Shown here in pieces: positions 9,018 to 17,725 of a DNA stretch of 64,000 nt. Position numbers and translations under genes: made by a program. The DNA comes from Candidatus Heimdallarchaeota archaeon (GTDB taxonomy: Archaea > Asgardarchaeota > Heimdallarchaeia > Hodarchaeales > Hodarchaeaceae), in the NCBI GenBank assembly GCA_011364965.1, contig RDOB01000004.1, positions 328,769 to 392,768 of the forward strand. The letters run 5' to 3'. The notes below the pieces were generated by a model. That model was not told where the DNA came from. It was given only the letters and a program-made list of their open reading frames with translations, and did no database searches. Each line of letters starts with the position of its first letter. The first letter of the stretch is position 1.

Positions 9018-9437
9018 TCACTTTTTTTCCTCTAGTACTTTCCTTTTTGGTTTATAATCGACCTTACCAGAATATCTAAAGACTTGACCACAGTCGGGGC
9101 AGAACCAATATTTCCGTGATGCTTCATCGCCACGCGAAAATTGGTAAAATCCCTGAAATATAGCATTAGGATGTCTACAGCGCTTTTTTTTTCTTTGATC
9201 ATAAGATTGAATCATAACTTTCGGAATTGGAGGCGGTTCATTTTCATCAATGATGCGTGTAAATTCTTTTGGAGAATGATTTATGGCTAATTTCTCTTGG
9301 AACATTGTTGTATTGTTGGTGCTCTCCTTTTTTTTACATTTAATGCAATATAATACTATTTTTTCTGAAGTATCCTTTTTTGGAATTAAAAGGCTCCCAC
9401 AATTCTGACAAAATGGAGATATTGAGTTATTAGTCAT
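9018..9437 (-). CDS. TFS/Rpb9-like zinc-ribbon protein, divergent
   Basis: 139 residues with an N-terminal zinc ribbon (CQNCG ... CIKCKK, about 10-35), a charged linker and a second ribbon-like domain (about 85-125). The second domain ends CPDCGQVFRYSG and holds SRGDEASRKYW, which resembles the acidic tip of transcript-cleavage factor TFS/TFIIS (DE flanked by R and S). Its first cysteine pair is degenerate: only CRH is present. The overall plan is TFS or RNA-polymerase Rpb9. It may be a paralogue that binds polymerase but cleaves weakly or not at all. That function is inferred. Confidence 0.55.
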   Translation of the reverse strand: MTNNSISPFCQNCGSLLIPKKDTSEKIVLYCIKCKKKESTNNTTMFQEKLAINHSPKEFTRIIDENEPPPIPKVMIQSYDQRKKKRCRHPNAIFQGFYQFSRGDEASRKYWFCPDCGQVFRYSGKVDYKPKRKVLEEKK

Positions 9438-9567
9438 TTTTCAAATCCACATTCATTTTTGAAGATATATAGCTTTTGCTTTATTAGAAAAGATTGTTTA
9501 TTTTTTGTAAAATAGAATCCAAAATAAAAGCAATATTCCCTCAGATTCAATTCTTGGCGATATAACA

Positions 9568-11529
9568 ATGAACACTCCTTATCTTGGCAAGATAAAGCTC
9601 TACTGGTGTGATGAATGCCATGTGCCTTTGATTGCTAATATTTGTGGAATCTGTGACACTAAAGGAAGAAAAATAAATCTCACACCCCCTGGAGATTTCC
9701 GACCAGCTTTTGATGGAGATATAAAAAATATTTTAATTGCCATTAATGGCCAATTTGGGGATGAAGCAAAGGAAAAATTTCAAACTATTATTAGAAACCA
9801 AATTTTTCTTTTGAATAAGATTCCTTATATCGATAGGATGGAAGAGATAATAGTTCAAGGGGAAGTTGTTGGAATTTTCAGATTTAATGTTGTTCGTCAA
9901 CAATTTGAGGTTTTACCAAAGATTTCTCTGGCAGTAGCGCTCTGGAGTCCTAATTCAAAAGGATGGATAGAGATTGACGAAGGTGCAAGAATCCCTATAA
10001 TCAAAGGAGCTTCTGTTCTTTCACCAGGTGTGAAAAAAACTGATCCAACGATTTCTATTGATCAACCTGTAATTGTTGTGTGCAAAAATGAGGTTATTGC
10101 TGTTGGATTAGCAAAAATGCTCGGTTATAATATGGGAGTAGAAAAGAAAGGCATTGCAGTGAAAACCAAATATCGGCTAAAAACGACAATATCTTCAATT
10201 CCTCAATTTATTTCATCTTGGGAGCAAATAATTGAAGCTAATTCCTTATCCATGAAAAATTTGGAAAATGAAGCAATTGATTTTATTGAAGCTGCTGGAA
10301 AGAATTATAAATCACATGTTGTTGCATATTCGGGGGGGAAAGATTCTCTGGTTACATTAGACTTGGTATCCAAGTCAGATATAGAATATAATATTATATT
10401 TTCAGATACAGGTTTAGAATATCCTGAAACAATTGATAATATTAGAAAAATTGGATACTTCTATAACAGAAAAATCCATTCCAATAAAAATGAGGGATGG
10501 GATTTTTGGAGTAGATTCAACCAATTTGGCCCTCCTTCTAGGAATTCTCGTTGGTGTTGTAAATCAGCTAAACTTAATCCAATTAATGAAATTCTTGATG
10601 AACTTTATCCTAGAGAAAAATTCGTACTTTCCTATATTGGTAGACGAAGATATGAGTCTTATGGAAGGTCAAAAGAATCCAGAGTATCAAAAAACCCATG
10701 GATTCCAAAACAAATAACAGCTGCTCCTATAAGTGATTGGAATGCATTTGAGGTATATTTATACATAAAAAAACATGCTCTTACAGATTTGTTAAATCCT
10801 TTATACAATATTGGGTTCGTACGGATTGGTTGTTGGTTATGCCCAGCCTCCTCATTATCCGATTTCCGAATTATGCAAAATTCCCATCCCGATTATCTAA
10901 ACAAACTAATGGAGAAAATTTTGAAGATTCAGTCCAAGTTTAACCTACCTTCCGAATATTCTAAATGGGGCTTGTGGCGATGGAAGTATCTTCCCCAAAA
11001 AGTAATTAACTTGTTAAATACAAATAATATCAAATATAATTCCATACATTATACTGATGTAAATTCTTTTGACCTAAAATTTAGTACAACATCCACTCCT
11101 TCTCCATGTATCAATGGTGGATATTCTTCTTTCCTTTCTGCGAATCAAATTCTTGATTTAAATAGGTTGATCAATTTAGTCCCTATTCTTGGCTCTATTC
11201 AATATGATGAAGAGTTGGATATTCTTTCAATATTAACTAAGTCTAAATTCCAATCAGATATCTTCCGTGATGGATCTATTATCATAAGGAACAAAAATCT
11301 GAAAGATATAGGAACTGATACCATTAATATAGTAAAAACGATATATCGAATTACAAATTGCGATGGTTGTGGCATTTGTACCCATCAGTGCCCAAAGAAT
11401 GCCTTAAAAATTAATTCTGGTGTTATCCAAGTTAACCAAAATCAATGCACGCATTGTTTAAAATGTAATAATTTCTGTCCATTGATAAATTACCGTGATG
11501 AAATAAGTTTCTTTATCAATCCCTCATAA
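9568..11529 (+). CDS. Zinc finger-PUA-PAPS reductase-like-ferredoxin fusion protein
   Basis: 653 residues with several domains in order. First is a small zinc-binding start (CDEC ... CGIC, residues about 14-29). Then comes a segment with PPGDFRPAF and a PUA-like RNA-binding domain (about 150-195). A PP-loop ATP-pyrophosphatase core of the PAPS-reductase type follows (SGGKDSLVTLDL near 255, with RWCCKS and GCWLCPASS cysteines), and the C-terminus is a 2[4Fe-4S] ferredoxin domain (CDGCGICTHQCP and CTHCLKCNNFCP). This layout occurs in other archaea under the label phosphoadenosine phosphosulfate reductase. The PUA domain suggests an RNA substrate, perhaps sulfur insertion, but the reaction is unknown. 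Confidence 0.75.
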   Translation: MNTPYLGKIKLYWCDECHVPLIANICGICDTKGRKINLTPPGDFRPAFDGDIKNILIAINGQFGDEAKEKFQTIIRNQIFLLNKIPYIDRMEEIIVQGEVVGIFRFNVVRQQFEVLPKISLAVALWSPNSKGWIEIDEGARIPIIKGASVLSPGVKKTDPTISIDQPVIVVCKNEVIAVGLAKMLGYNMGVEKKGIAVKTKYRLKTTISSIPQFISSWEQIIEANSLSMKNLENEAIDFIEAAGKNYKSHVVAYSGGKDSLVTLDLVSKSDIEYNIIFSDTGLEYPETIDNIRKIGYFYNRKIHSNKNEGWDFWSRFNQFGPPSRNSRWCCKSAKLNPINEILDELYPREKFVLSYIGRRRYESYGRSKESRVSKNPWIPKQITAAPISDWNAFEVYLYIKKHALTDLLNPLYNIGFVRIGCWLCPASSLSDFRIMQNSHPDYLNKLMEKILKIQSKFNLPSEYSKWGLWRWKYLPQKVINLLNTNNIKYNSIHYTDVNSFDLKFSTTSTPSPCINGGYSSFLSANQILDLNRLINLVPILGSIQYDEELDILSILTKSKFQSDIFRDGSIIIRNKNLKDIGTDTINIVKTIYRITNCDGCGICTHQCPKNALKINSGVIQVNQNQCTHCLKCNNFCPLINYRDEISFFINPS

Positions 11530-11723
11530 AGGATTTATTATTTATTAGGAGAAATTAGTATCAGAGGATATTAGATTTTTATCTCCCTGTATAGAAATAG
11601 ATACATTCTATGGTCAATCACAAGTCAGAAAAACCAAATCCTCTTCAAACTAATGTTTGATTCGAAAAAAGTATGAAAAGTTTTTGAGAGAAAAACACAA
11701 AAAAATGAGACAGATGGGGCCAC

Positions 11724-12293
11724 TTGAGTAAGAATTGGAGATTACAAGCCGTGAATGGACGACGAGATCGAGTAATTGATGGAGCTAAATCAATTCTCGA
11801 TACACGAGGTTATACCGTGACCTCTGAAGGGGAAAAAGACGAGTGCTATGATATACTTGGAAAGGATGCAAATAAAAAAACGATAATAGTCCGTATTCCA
11901 AATAAAGAAGTTGTTGGGGTTCGTGAACTTCGTGATTTCAAAGAAGTTATTGAAGACAAAGGATATGATAATGCTATTCTACTCGCTTTGAATAAGTATA
12001 CACATTACGCAAAACGAGAAGCAAAAGCTGCTGGAATTGAAACTTTTTCAATCAAGTTTCCCTTCTTCAATCTATTTAATCACTATTTGGTTCCTCTACA
12101 CGAATTTGCCTCAGATGATGAGATCAAGGTTCTAGAAGAAAAATTTTCCATATTTAAATACCAATTGCCTAAAATCTCTTCTGATGATCCAGCAGTCCAA
12201 CTTCTAGGAGCTAAAATTGGAGATGTGTTAAAAATAATCCGCTCGAGTCCTACTGCAGGAGAATTTGTCATTTTTCGAACAGTTGTTCCCTAA
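11724..12293 (+). CDS. rpo5: RNA polymerase subunit Rpo5 (RPB5-like) with N-terminal jaw-like domain
   Basis: The C-terminal 75 residues match the conserved assembly domain of archaeal RpoH and eukaryotic RPB5: LVPLHEFASDDE, FKYQLPKISSDDPAVQLLG, KIGDVLKI and SPTAGEFVIFR. Typical archaeal RpoH is only about 80 residues, but this protein has 189. The extra N-terminal 110 residues (RGYTVTSEG; RELRDFKEVIEDKGYDNAIL; AKREAKAAGIE) follow the pattern of the RPB5 jaw domain of eukaryotes, a restriction-endonuclease-like fold. The start is TTG. No other polymerase gene is adjacent. Confidence 0.88.
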   Translation: MSKNWRLQAVNGRRDRVIDGAKSILDTRGYTVTSEGEKDECYDILGKDANKKTIIVRIPNKEVVGVRELRDFKEVIEDKGYDNAILLALNKYTHYAKREAKAAGIETFSIKFPFFNLFNHYLVPLHEFASDDEIKVLEEKFSIFKYQLPKISSDDPAVQLLGAKIGDVLKIIRSSPTAGEFVIFRTVVP

Positions 12294-12470
12294 TTTCTGG
12301 ATTTTTATTCTTGAATTTTCCCAAATCACTTAACCAAGAACATAAATAATACAAGAAAATCGGTGAAGTTCGACCGTAAACTGCCCTGAAGTCTATCTAA
12401 CAACCAATATGAACATATGAATCTTGATACGTTTAAAAGAGTCAATAAAATCAAAAAATGAGGAATTTCG

Positions 12471-13766
12471 TTGAATAAAGTGAAAAACTTTTGTACATTA
12501 ATCATCTTGGTGTTCTTTTTAACAGCTATTAACATTGATAACAGATCTTTCACCGTGAATTCTGTAAAAGCTGTGGTTAATCCAACTAATGAAACTGAAA
12601 TTGTGATCGGTATTGATTTAGGTCATAATAACAATATTACTTCCAAAGAATTAACAAATCTCACAACAATTTTGAATTCCACTTTTAGTTCAGGTGGTGT
12701 GGTATTTATTAGAAACGAATTGACTTCTGTGCAGCTAAGAGAAATTGATGTTCTTGCCATTTTATCCCCCAAATCCGTATACACCGAGGATGAAGTCGAG
12801 GTTATAGAAGAATATATAAAAACAGGGAAATCAATTTTAACAGCAACGGGATTTAGAAACCAAACAAATGAACCATTAAATAATCTTATGTCCCAATTCG
12901 GGTTACATTTTAACCTTTCAAGCTCCATAATAAGAGAATCATCTCGTACACACATTGAAAACCAATCTGTTCATTATTATGATTTAGTACGGAATTTTAC
13001 TACCCCACCCACCCCAATAACTGAAAATATTTCTCAAATTATGTTTCCACAAGGTCTTGGCCTATCCTTTAATTCATCCAAATTAACAAGTTATCATTCT
13101 CCTGCAATTACTTACTATAATCCGATTCTCATTCGAGATGCCTTATCAGCTCCATCTGAGAATAATACTCTTATTTCATCGTTAGAGTTCGAGAATGGAG
13201 CAAGGATACTTGCGATAGGATCATCTGATATGTTTAATAATAGTTTTATTGAACCTTTAGTTAATACAACCACAATTTTCATGGATAACACCGATTTGGT
13301 TCTTAATTCCATTAAATGGTTAGGAAGAAATACCGGAATAATGCATTTCTATGAATCTTCTGTTAGTCAAAATAATCGAGAAGTTAAAATTGGTGAAATT
13401 TTATATGGAAATATAACATTAGTTAATTCTAGAAATAAAAGTCTTTCACAGGGTCAAGTATATTTTTCTTTAGAAAGAGATGGTAAAATCCTGAATTCGA
13501 GGAGCATGAGAACTGATCCAAACAATTCAACCCGATATCTTGGTTGGACAAGTACCGATGGATTGAGTTATGGTTTTTGTGATATTGTGTTTATTGCCAA
13601 ACGTATTGGCTATTTGCCAATCGAATTAACTGCTGGCCGCCTTTACATAGAAAGCGCTTTCCCATATCCACAATTACCCAACTTAGCAATGTGGGGTTTA
13701 CTATTCGCAGCAGTTATTATTTTCATCTCATCCGCGGTTGTAATAAGACTGAATTTTAAAAATTAA
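12471..13766 (+). CDS. Oligosaccharyltransferase subunit OST48/DDOST (Wbp1) homologue
   Basis: 431 residues: N-terminal signal segment (about 7-24), an extracytoplasmic Rossmann/GATase-like domain and one C-terminal helix (about 405-425). The order matches human OST48. A domain with LREIDVLAILSPKSVYTEDE ends in ARILAIGSSDMFNNSFIEP, like OST48's ARVIFSGSLDFFSDSFF. A beta domain follows after LNSIKWLGRNTGIMHF. Finally KRIGYLPIELTAG and SAFPYP precede the helix, like NRLGYTHLYS and SAYPYY. OST48 stabilises the STT3 catalytic subunit of N-glycosylation. Many N-x-S/T sequons are present. The start is TTG, 10 bases after GAGGA. The call rests on motif-by-motif resemblance from memory. Confidence 0.75.
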   Translation: MNKVKNFCTLIILVFFLTAINIDNRSFTVNSVKAVVNPTNETEIVIGIDLGHNNNITSKELTNLTTILNSTFSSGGVVFIRNELTSVQLREIDVLAILSPKSVYTEDEVEVIEEYIKTGKSILTATGFRNQTNEPLNNLMSQFGLHFNLSSSIIRESSRTHIENQSVHYYDLVRNFTTPPTPITENISQIMFPQGLGLSFNSSKLTSYHSPAITYYNPILIRDALSAPSENNTLISSLEFENGARILAIGSSDMFNNSFIEPLVNTTTIFMDNTDLVLNSIKWLGRNTGIMHFYESSVSQNNREVKIGEILYGNITLVNSRNKSLSQGQVYFSLERDGKILNSRSMRTDPNNSTRYLGWTSTDGLSYGFCDIVFIAKRIGYLPIELTAGRLYIESAFPYPQLPNLAMWGLLFAAVIIFISSAVVIRLNFKN

Positions 13767-13790
13767 ATCTTAAAATTCCATCATTCAAAT

Positions 13791-14105
13791 TTATAATGCT
13801 AAAGATTCAGTTGTTATTTCAAAATCCTGTGGTAACAATAGAAAATAATCTAATTTACCTAAATTCAGGATTTCATAATTATATTGTCTAATCAAGGCAT
13901 TTAATCGTTGAAGAGCCCGTTTTCCATCCATTGGTTTTTTAATCCTAAATTCCTTGAAAAAAATTATAACAATACTGTTAAATTCCATTTCTACCTCTAT
14001 CTCATCCATATCGTGAAAATCTTCAATCGAAATGCACCGAACGCGTTGATGTTTCCTTATCGTCCGATTTATCCCTCTATATAGACCAGATATTAATGGA
14101 GTCAT
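13791..14105 (-). CDS. SepF-like cell-division protein
   Basis: About 105 residues. The core VRCISIEDFHDMDEIEVEME followed by SIVIIFFKEF, then KRALQRLNALIRQYNYEI and LDYFLLLPQDFEI, follows the SepF pattern: a strand pair, two helices and a final hydrophobic strand before an acidic or aromatic tail. SepF anchors FtsZ to the membrane in many archaea. The N-terminus (MTPLISGLYRGINRTIRK) can form a short amphipathic helix, as expected for membrane binding. I chose the ATG at 14105; a TTG at 14123 would add six residues. It is convergent with the OST48 gene. Confidence 0.55.
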   Translation of the reverse strand: MTPLISGLYRGINRTIRKHQRVRCISIEDFHDMDEIEVEMEFNSIVIIFFKEFRIKKPMDGKRALQRLNALIRQYNYEILNLGKLDYFLLLPQDFEITTESLAL

Positions 14106-14416
14106 TTTCTTATTCCATTGCAAGTCGTATTCTTATGCTTTTGATAATACATAAGAAGTTGAGCATAAGTAGCTACATTATCTGAGCTACATTCATTCAG
14201 TTAAATTGAATGGTAATATTGAAGTAATAGGATAACGCTCAAAATTCTGGATTTCTTTACTTTTTAAATTATATTCTCCATTATTTACCAAATTACAGAT
14301 AATTCTGTCTCCAAAATAGTTTTTTTCTTGGTAGTTCTTTCTTTTATGAATTGTACGGATTGTTCTAGCATTAAACATAACTATACAAATTTAAAAAGAA
14401 AATTCGATTATGAAAC

Positions 14417-14490
14417 GGGCCCACCCGGATTTGAACCGGGGATCCCAACGTCCGCAGCGTCGTACTCTATCCAAGCTAAGCCATGGGCCC
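14417..14490 (-). tRNA. tRNA-Arg (anticodon GCG)
   Basis: Read on the minus strand, the acceptor GGGCCCA pairs with TGGGCCC. The D-arm has GCTT/GAGT. The anticodon stem CGACG/CGTTG encloses CTGCGGA with anticodon GCG. The T-arm is CCCGG-TTCAAAT-CCGGG. No intron is present and no CCA is encoded. A T-rich stretch follows on the minus strand near 14390-14405. Confidence 0.9.
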
Positions 14491-14873
14491 TAAGAGTAAT
14501 TTATCCTTGGGAATACAATTTTTTAACCCTTCATTCTTCTGTATATTAAATTTTTGGTCTTTAATAAAAGAGAAGTTGAGTCGTTAGAGGTTACATTTTT
14601 GTCCCAAAATTCACTAGTTCATTATTACCCATTTCTCGTTGGCAATTATACACCCTAGCATCACCTTTTTAGTTTTATTATTGCTTAGAATATCATAAAT
14701 TTAATTCCTAATCATTTAAATTGGAATATCTTCAAATAAAAAGGACTTAAGAGCATAATCCTAATTATCACACTTTTTTCGGTTCCACAAGTTCGATGAT
14801 GAAAAAAAATAAAAACTAAGGTAGGAAAATATGTACACATATCAACACAATCTCAATATTGAGGTCTTATTTC
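14491..14873. other. Intergenic region upstream of a small membrane protein
   Basis: About 380 AT-rich bases. The left part must hold the promoter of tRNA-Arg (minus strand). The right part has an A-rich stretch and a GAGG motif at 14861-14864 that acts as the likely ribosome binding site for the ATG at 14874. I see no RNA gene, repeat or convincing ORF. Confidence 0.5.
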
Positions 14874-15251
14874 ATGAAAACCCCAACATTAATTGGAACA
14901 ATTATATTTGGAATCAGTCTTCTAGTAGTTGCTATCGGAGCTTTAAGACTCGACTTTTTGGATCCGAGTTTGCCAACACAAGAATATTTTGAATTATTTT
15001 TTATTTGGATTGCTGGAATTGCGGGAGGTATTGGTCTTGGGTATGGAAGTAGAGAAAGTTATGGATATAGTGAAGGAAACAATGCAACAATAATTGGCGG
15101 TCTTGGTTTAACTGCAGCTATAATAATATCTGTATGGATGTTTGTTCAAGAAACACCACCTCTGATGGGGGTTATTATCGGGTTTGTAGGTGCGATTTTA
15201 GCTATTGTGGGTCTATATATGATGGTTGTATCCACTCAAGAATCAATTTGA
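14874..15251 (+). CDS. Four-helix membrane protein, unknown
   Basis: 125 residues with four hydrophobic helices (about 6-25, 40-58, 73-92 and 97-117) separated by short polar loops; the middle loop GYGSRESYGYSEGNNATI holds one sequon. No known family is recognised. I start at the ATG preceded by GAGG; a TTG at 14859 is an alternative. It lies among genes for OST-like subunits (OST48 upstream, DAD1 downstream), so a link to the glycosylation complex is conceivable, but nothing in the sequence shows it. Confidence 0.6.
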   Translation: MKTPTLIGTIIFGISLLVVAIGALRLDFLDPSLPTQEYFELFFIWIAGIAGGIGLGYGSRESYGYSEGNNATIIGGLGLTAAIIISVWMFVQETPPLMGVIIGFVGAILAIVGLYMMVVSTQESI

Positions 15252-15308
15252 GTTTATATGAGAAGAGAATGTGAAATTTTCTTTATCTTCTATATCTCTT
15301 CCATTAAC

Positions 15309-16640
15309 TTATTTTTTTCTGTTTTTAAGGAATTCTAACACTATTTTTTCTAGATTAGGAGAGCTTACCTCTTCCAAGTCATATGTTACTCTTGTATAGG
15401 GTTTTTGAATATCAAGAAGGCGGCCTAGATCAATAGGAGTACCGATAATAACAGTGTCACAGTCTGCAGAGTTAATTGTTTCTTCTAATTCTTTTCTTTG
15501 CTTTTCTCCATAGCCCATTGCAGGAAGAACTTCGGATAAGTGGTTATATTTCTCATATGTTCTCTTAATAGTTCCTTTCGCATATGGTCGGGGATCAATA
15601 ATTTCCGCTGCTTCAAAATTTTTCGCTGCAATGTGTCCAGCTCCATACTTCATTTCCCCATGAGTTAGTGTAGGTCCATCCTCCACAACAAGGACACGTT
15701 TATTCTTTATAAGTTCAGGTTTATCAACTGAGATTGGAGAATTAGCAACAATAATTGTTGCTTCTTGATTTAGTTCCTTAATACTAGCTTTTAACCTCTC
15801 AACATGCCCTTCTGGAGCTGTATCTGATTTATTTATAATAATAACATCAGCCTGTCGAACGTTTACTTCTCCAGGAAAATAAGACCTTTCGTGTCCTAAT
15901 CTATGAGGATCTGCTACTGTTATTATAAGATCTGCTTCGTACAAACTCCAATCGTTATTTCCTCCATCAAAAAGCACTATATCAGCCTCTTTCTCTGCAG
16001 ATCGAAGTATTTCTCCAAAATCCACACCTGCAAAAACCAGATTTCCTTCCATGATATGAGGTTCGTACTCTTCCATCTCCTCAATTGTACACTCATGCTT
16101 TATTAAATCATCATAAACAGCAAAACGTTGACATTTTTGTTTTACAAGATTACCATAGGGCATTGGATGACGTATTACAGCTACTCGATATCCTTCTTTC
16201 CGTAAAAGTTTACCTATTCTTCGTGTTGTTTGACTTTTTCCGCTTCCTGTTCTAACTGCCAATACGGCAATGACTGGAAGTTTTGATTTTATTGAAGTAT
16301 GCTTTGGACCAAGTATTCGAAAATCAGCGCCATTAGCGAGGATTTTGGACGCTAGTGACATCACATACTGATATGGGAGATCAGAATAAGCAAGAATCGC
16401 TTGTTCAATCTCATATCTCTTTATTAGCTGTTCAATTTGGTCTTCTGGATAAATTGGAATCCCTTCGGGATATAATGAAGACCCCGCTAACTCTGCAGGA
16501 TATTTTCGGTCTGCAATATCAGGTATTTGAGTCGCTGTAAAAGCAACTACTTCATACATTTCGTTGTTTCTAAAGTATGTATTGAAATTATGAAAATCTC
16601 GTCCAGCTGCTCCTAAAATAATCGTTTTAATGCGGTTCAT
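15309..16640 (-). CDS. Cyclic 2,3-diphosphoglycerate synthetase-family P-loop protein (COG2403)
   Basis: 443 residues. An N-terminal Rossmann-like domain starts IKTIILGAAGRDFHNFNTYF. A P-loop NTPase follows: AVRTGSGKSQTTRRI near residue 130, then VLFDGGNNDW, and INKSD as a G4-like motif. This is the layout of cDPG synthetase and its relatives, often annotated as predicted GTPases. cDPGS cyclises 2,3-bisphosphoglycerate with ATP in some thermophilic methanogens. Most homologues, including this one, have no proven substrate. It is read against the neighbouring DAD1-like gene and appears to be a single-gene transcript. Confidence 0.75.
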   Translation of the reverse strand: MNRIKTIILGAAGRDFHNFNTYFRNNEMYEVVAFTATQIPDIADRKYPAELAGSSLYPEGIPIYPEDQIEQLIKRYEIEQAILAYSDLPYQYVMSLASKILANGADFRILGPKHTSIKSKLPVIAVLAVRTGSGKSQTTRRIGKLLRKEGYRVAVIRHPMPYGNLVKQKCQRFAVYDDLIKHECTIEEMEEYEPHIMEGNLVFAGVDFGEILRSAEKEADIVLFDGGNNDWSLYEADLIITVADPHRLGHERSYFPGEVNVRQADVIIINKSDTAPEGHVERLKASIKELNQEATIIVANSPISVDKPELIKNKRVLVVEDGPTLTHGEMKYGAGHIAAKNFEAAEIIDPRPYAKGTIKRTYEKYNHLSEVLPAMGYGEKQRKELEETINSADCDTVIIGTPIDLGRLLDIQKPYTRVTYDLEEVSSPNLEKIVLEFLKNRKK

Positions 16641-16864
16641 TCTTTTTTTCCCCGAGTTTATTCTAATTTCAAAGTAAATTAATCCATTTTTATAAAATAT
16701 TCTTCTAAATACTTGTTGAAGTAATAAAATCAGAAGACTGGTAAATCCCCAAAAAAATTGTTTGGATCTGCTTTAAATAAATTAATCTAACTAATGGGAA
16801 TAAGTCAAAAAGCTCTTAAAATTGAAGAAAACTCAATGATCATGACTGTTTTGGAGGAAATCCG

Positions 16865-17182
16865 ATGTCTCAGGGAATAGAAGGATGGCAACAATTGCCT
16901 AAAAATGTCAAACTGCTCGATGTTTCAATTGTGGGCTATAGTATAATTTTAATTTTAGCGCTTGCACTATATTTACTCTTTATCGACCAAACTATCCAGA
17001 ATTTGATGCCAATCTTTCTCACAGCATTACTTTTAATACTCACTTGGAATTTTAGAACTCAAATTAAGAATAGTGACAATATTACCTCCCTAACCCGATA
17101 TTATCGCGAATGGCTTCTAATTAGTGGAATATTAATAGTATTGATAGTCATTCTCATTTTTATTTACCCTGTGACATATTAA
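16865..17182 (+). CDS. DAD1/OST2-like oligosaccharyltransferase subunit
   Basis: 105 residues with three hydrophobic helices (about 23-41, 46-60 and 82-103). The N-terminus LPKNVKLLD corresponds to human DAD1 TPQRLKLLD. The distance from KLLD to the basic end of helix 2 (NFRTQIKN against LRIQINPQN) is the same within one residue, and both proteins then have a short linker and a final helix. DAD1/OST2 is a small structural subunit of the OST complex next to STT3 and OST48. A good GGAGG ribosome binding site precedes the ATG. The call is by eye and needs a profile search. Confidence 0.6.
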   Translation: MSQGIEGWQQLPKNVKLLDVSIVGYSIILILALALYLLFIDQTIQNLMPIFLTALLLILTWNFRTQIKNSDNITSLTRYYREWLLISGILIVLIVILIFIYPVTY

Positions 17183-17369
17183 CCTTTAATAACTCAATCC
17201 TAAAAACACATAAATTTTCTTTAATTTTTCCTAAACTGAATTAAAGACTCCACTAGTGATGATGTTATCCCCGTTTGAGTTGTTCCTACAACAATGAACA
17301 GAAGAAGAGCCGTCTGAAGTGTCTTTACTCTCATTTTGAGTGTTATAAAGCTTTTTGAGATGAAAAAAA

Positions 17370-17642
17370 TTGAAGAAAGATCTCATGGAAATACTAGCAT
17401 GTCCTATCTGTAAAAATCCAGATCTAGAATTATTTATTTTTGATGAAAATGAATTTGAGATTGAGTCCGGGATAATTTTTTGTACAAAATGCAATAGATA
17501 TTACCCTATAAAGTCAACAATTCCCATTATGCTGCCAGATGATCTCCGTAAAGAGAAAGAGGATCTTGAGTTCATGTCTCAATATAAATCAATAATCCCA
17601 GAAAAGATTCTCGAAAAAGGTAAACCTTTTCCCCTAAAATAA
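17370..17642 (+). CDS. Trm112-family zinc-binding protein
   Basis: 90 residues. MKKDLMEILACPICKNPDLE plus a second CTKCNRYYPI and IPIMLPDD is the Trm112 pattern: a CxxC, a central strand region, a second CxxC, then the I-P-x-M-L-P motif. Trm112 is a small activator that stabilises methyltransferases acting on tRNA, rRNA and release factor. The start used is TTG; an ATG five codons later is possible. No methyltransferase is adjacent, so its partner is probably encoded elsewhere. The KsgA at 48016 and the cytosine methyltransferase at 23017 are not known Trm112 partners. Confidence 0.78.
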   Translation: MKKDLMEILACPICKNPDLELFIFDENEFEIESGIIFCTKCNRYYPIKSTIPIMLPDDLRKEKEDLEFMSQYKSIIPEKILEKGKPFPLK

Positions 17643-17725
17643 AAAATTCACTTCTTTGACAGTTAATTTTCTCGGTCCTAAATTTGAAAAAATGCTGTTA
17701 AAAAGACACCTAATAGATTCATTCA

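Noticed and set aside
12326..12553. 75-codon minus-strand frame overlapping the start of the OST48 gene
   Set aside because: It runs antisense to a well-supported secreted protein start and has no independent support.
14193..14378. 61-codon open frame on the minus strand next to tRNA-Arg
   Set aside because: It has no ribosome binding site, no recognisable domain, and composition typical of random AT-rich frames.
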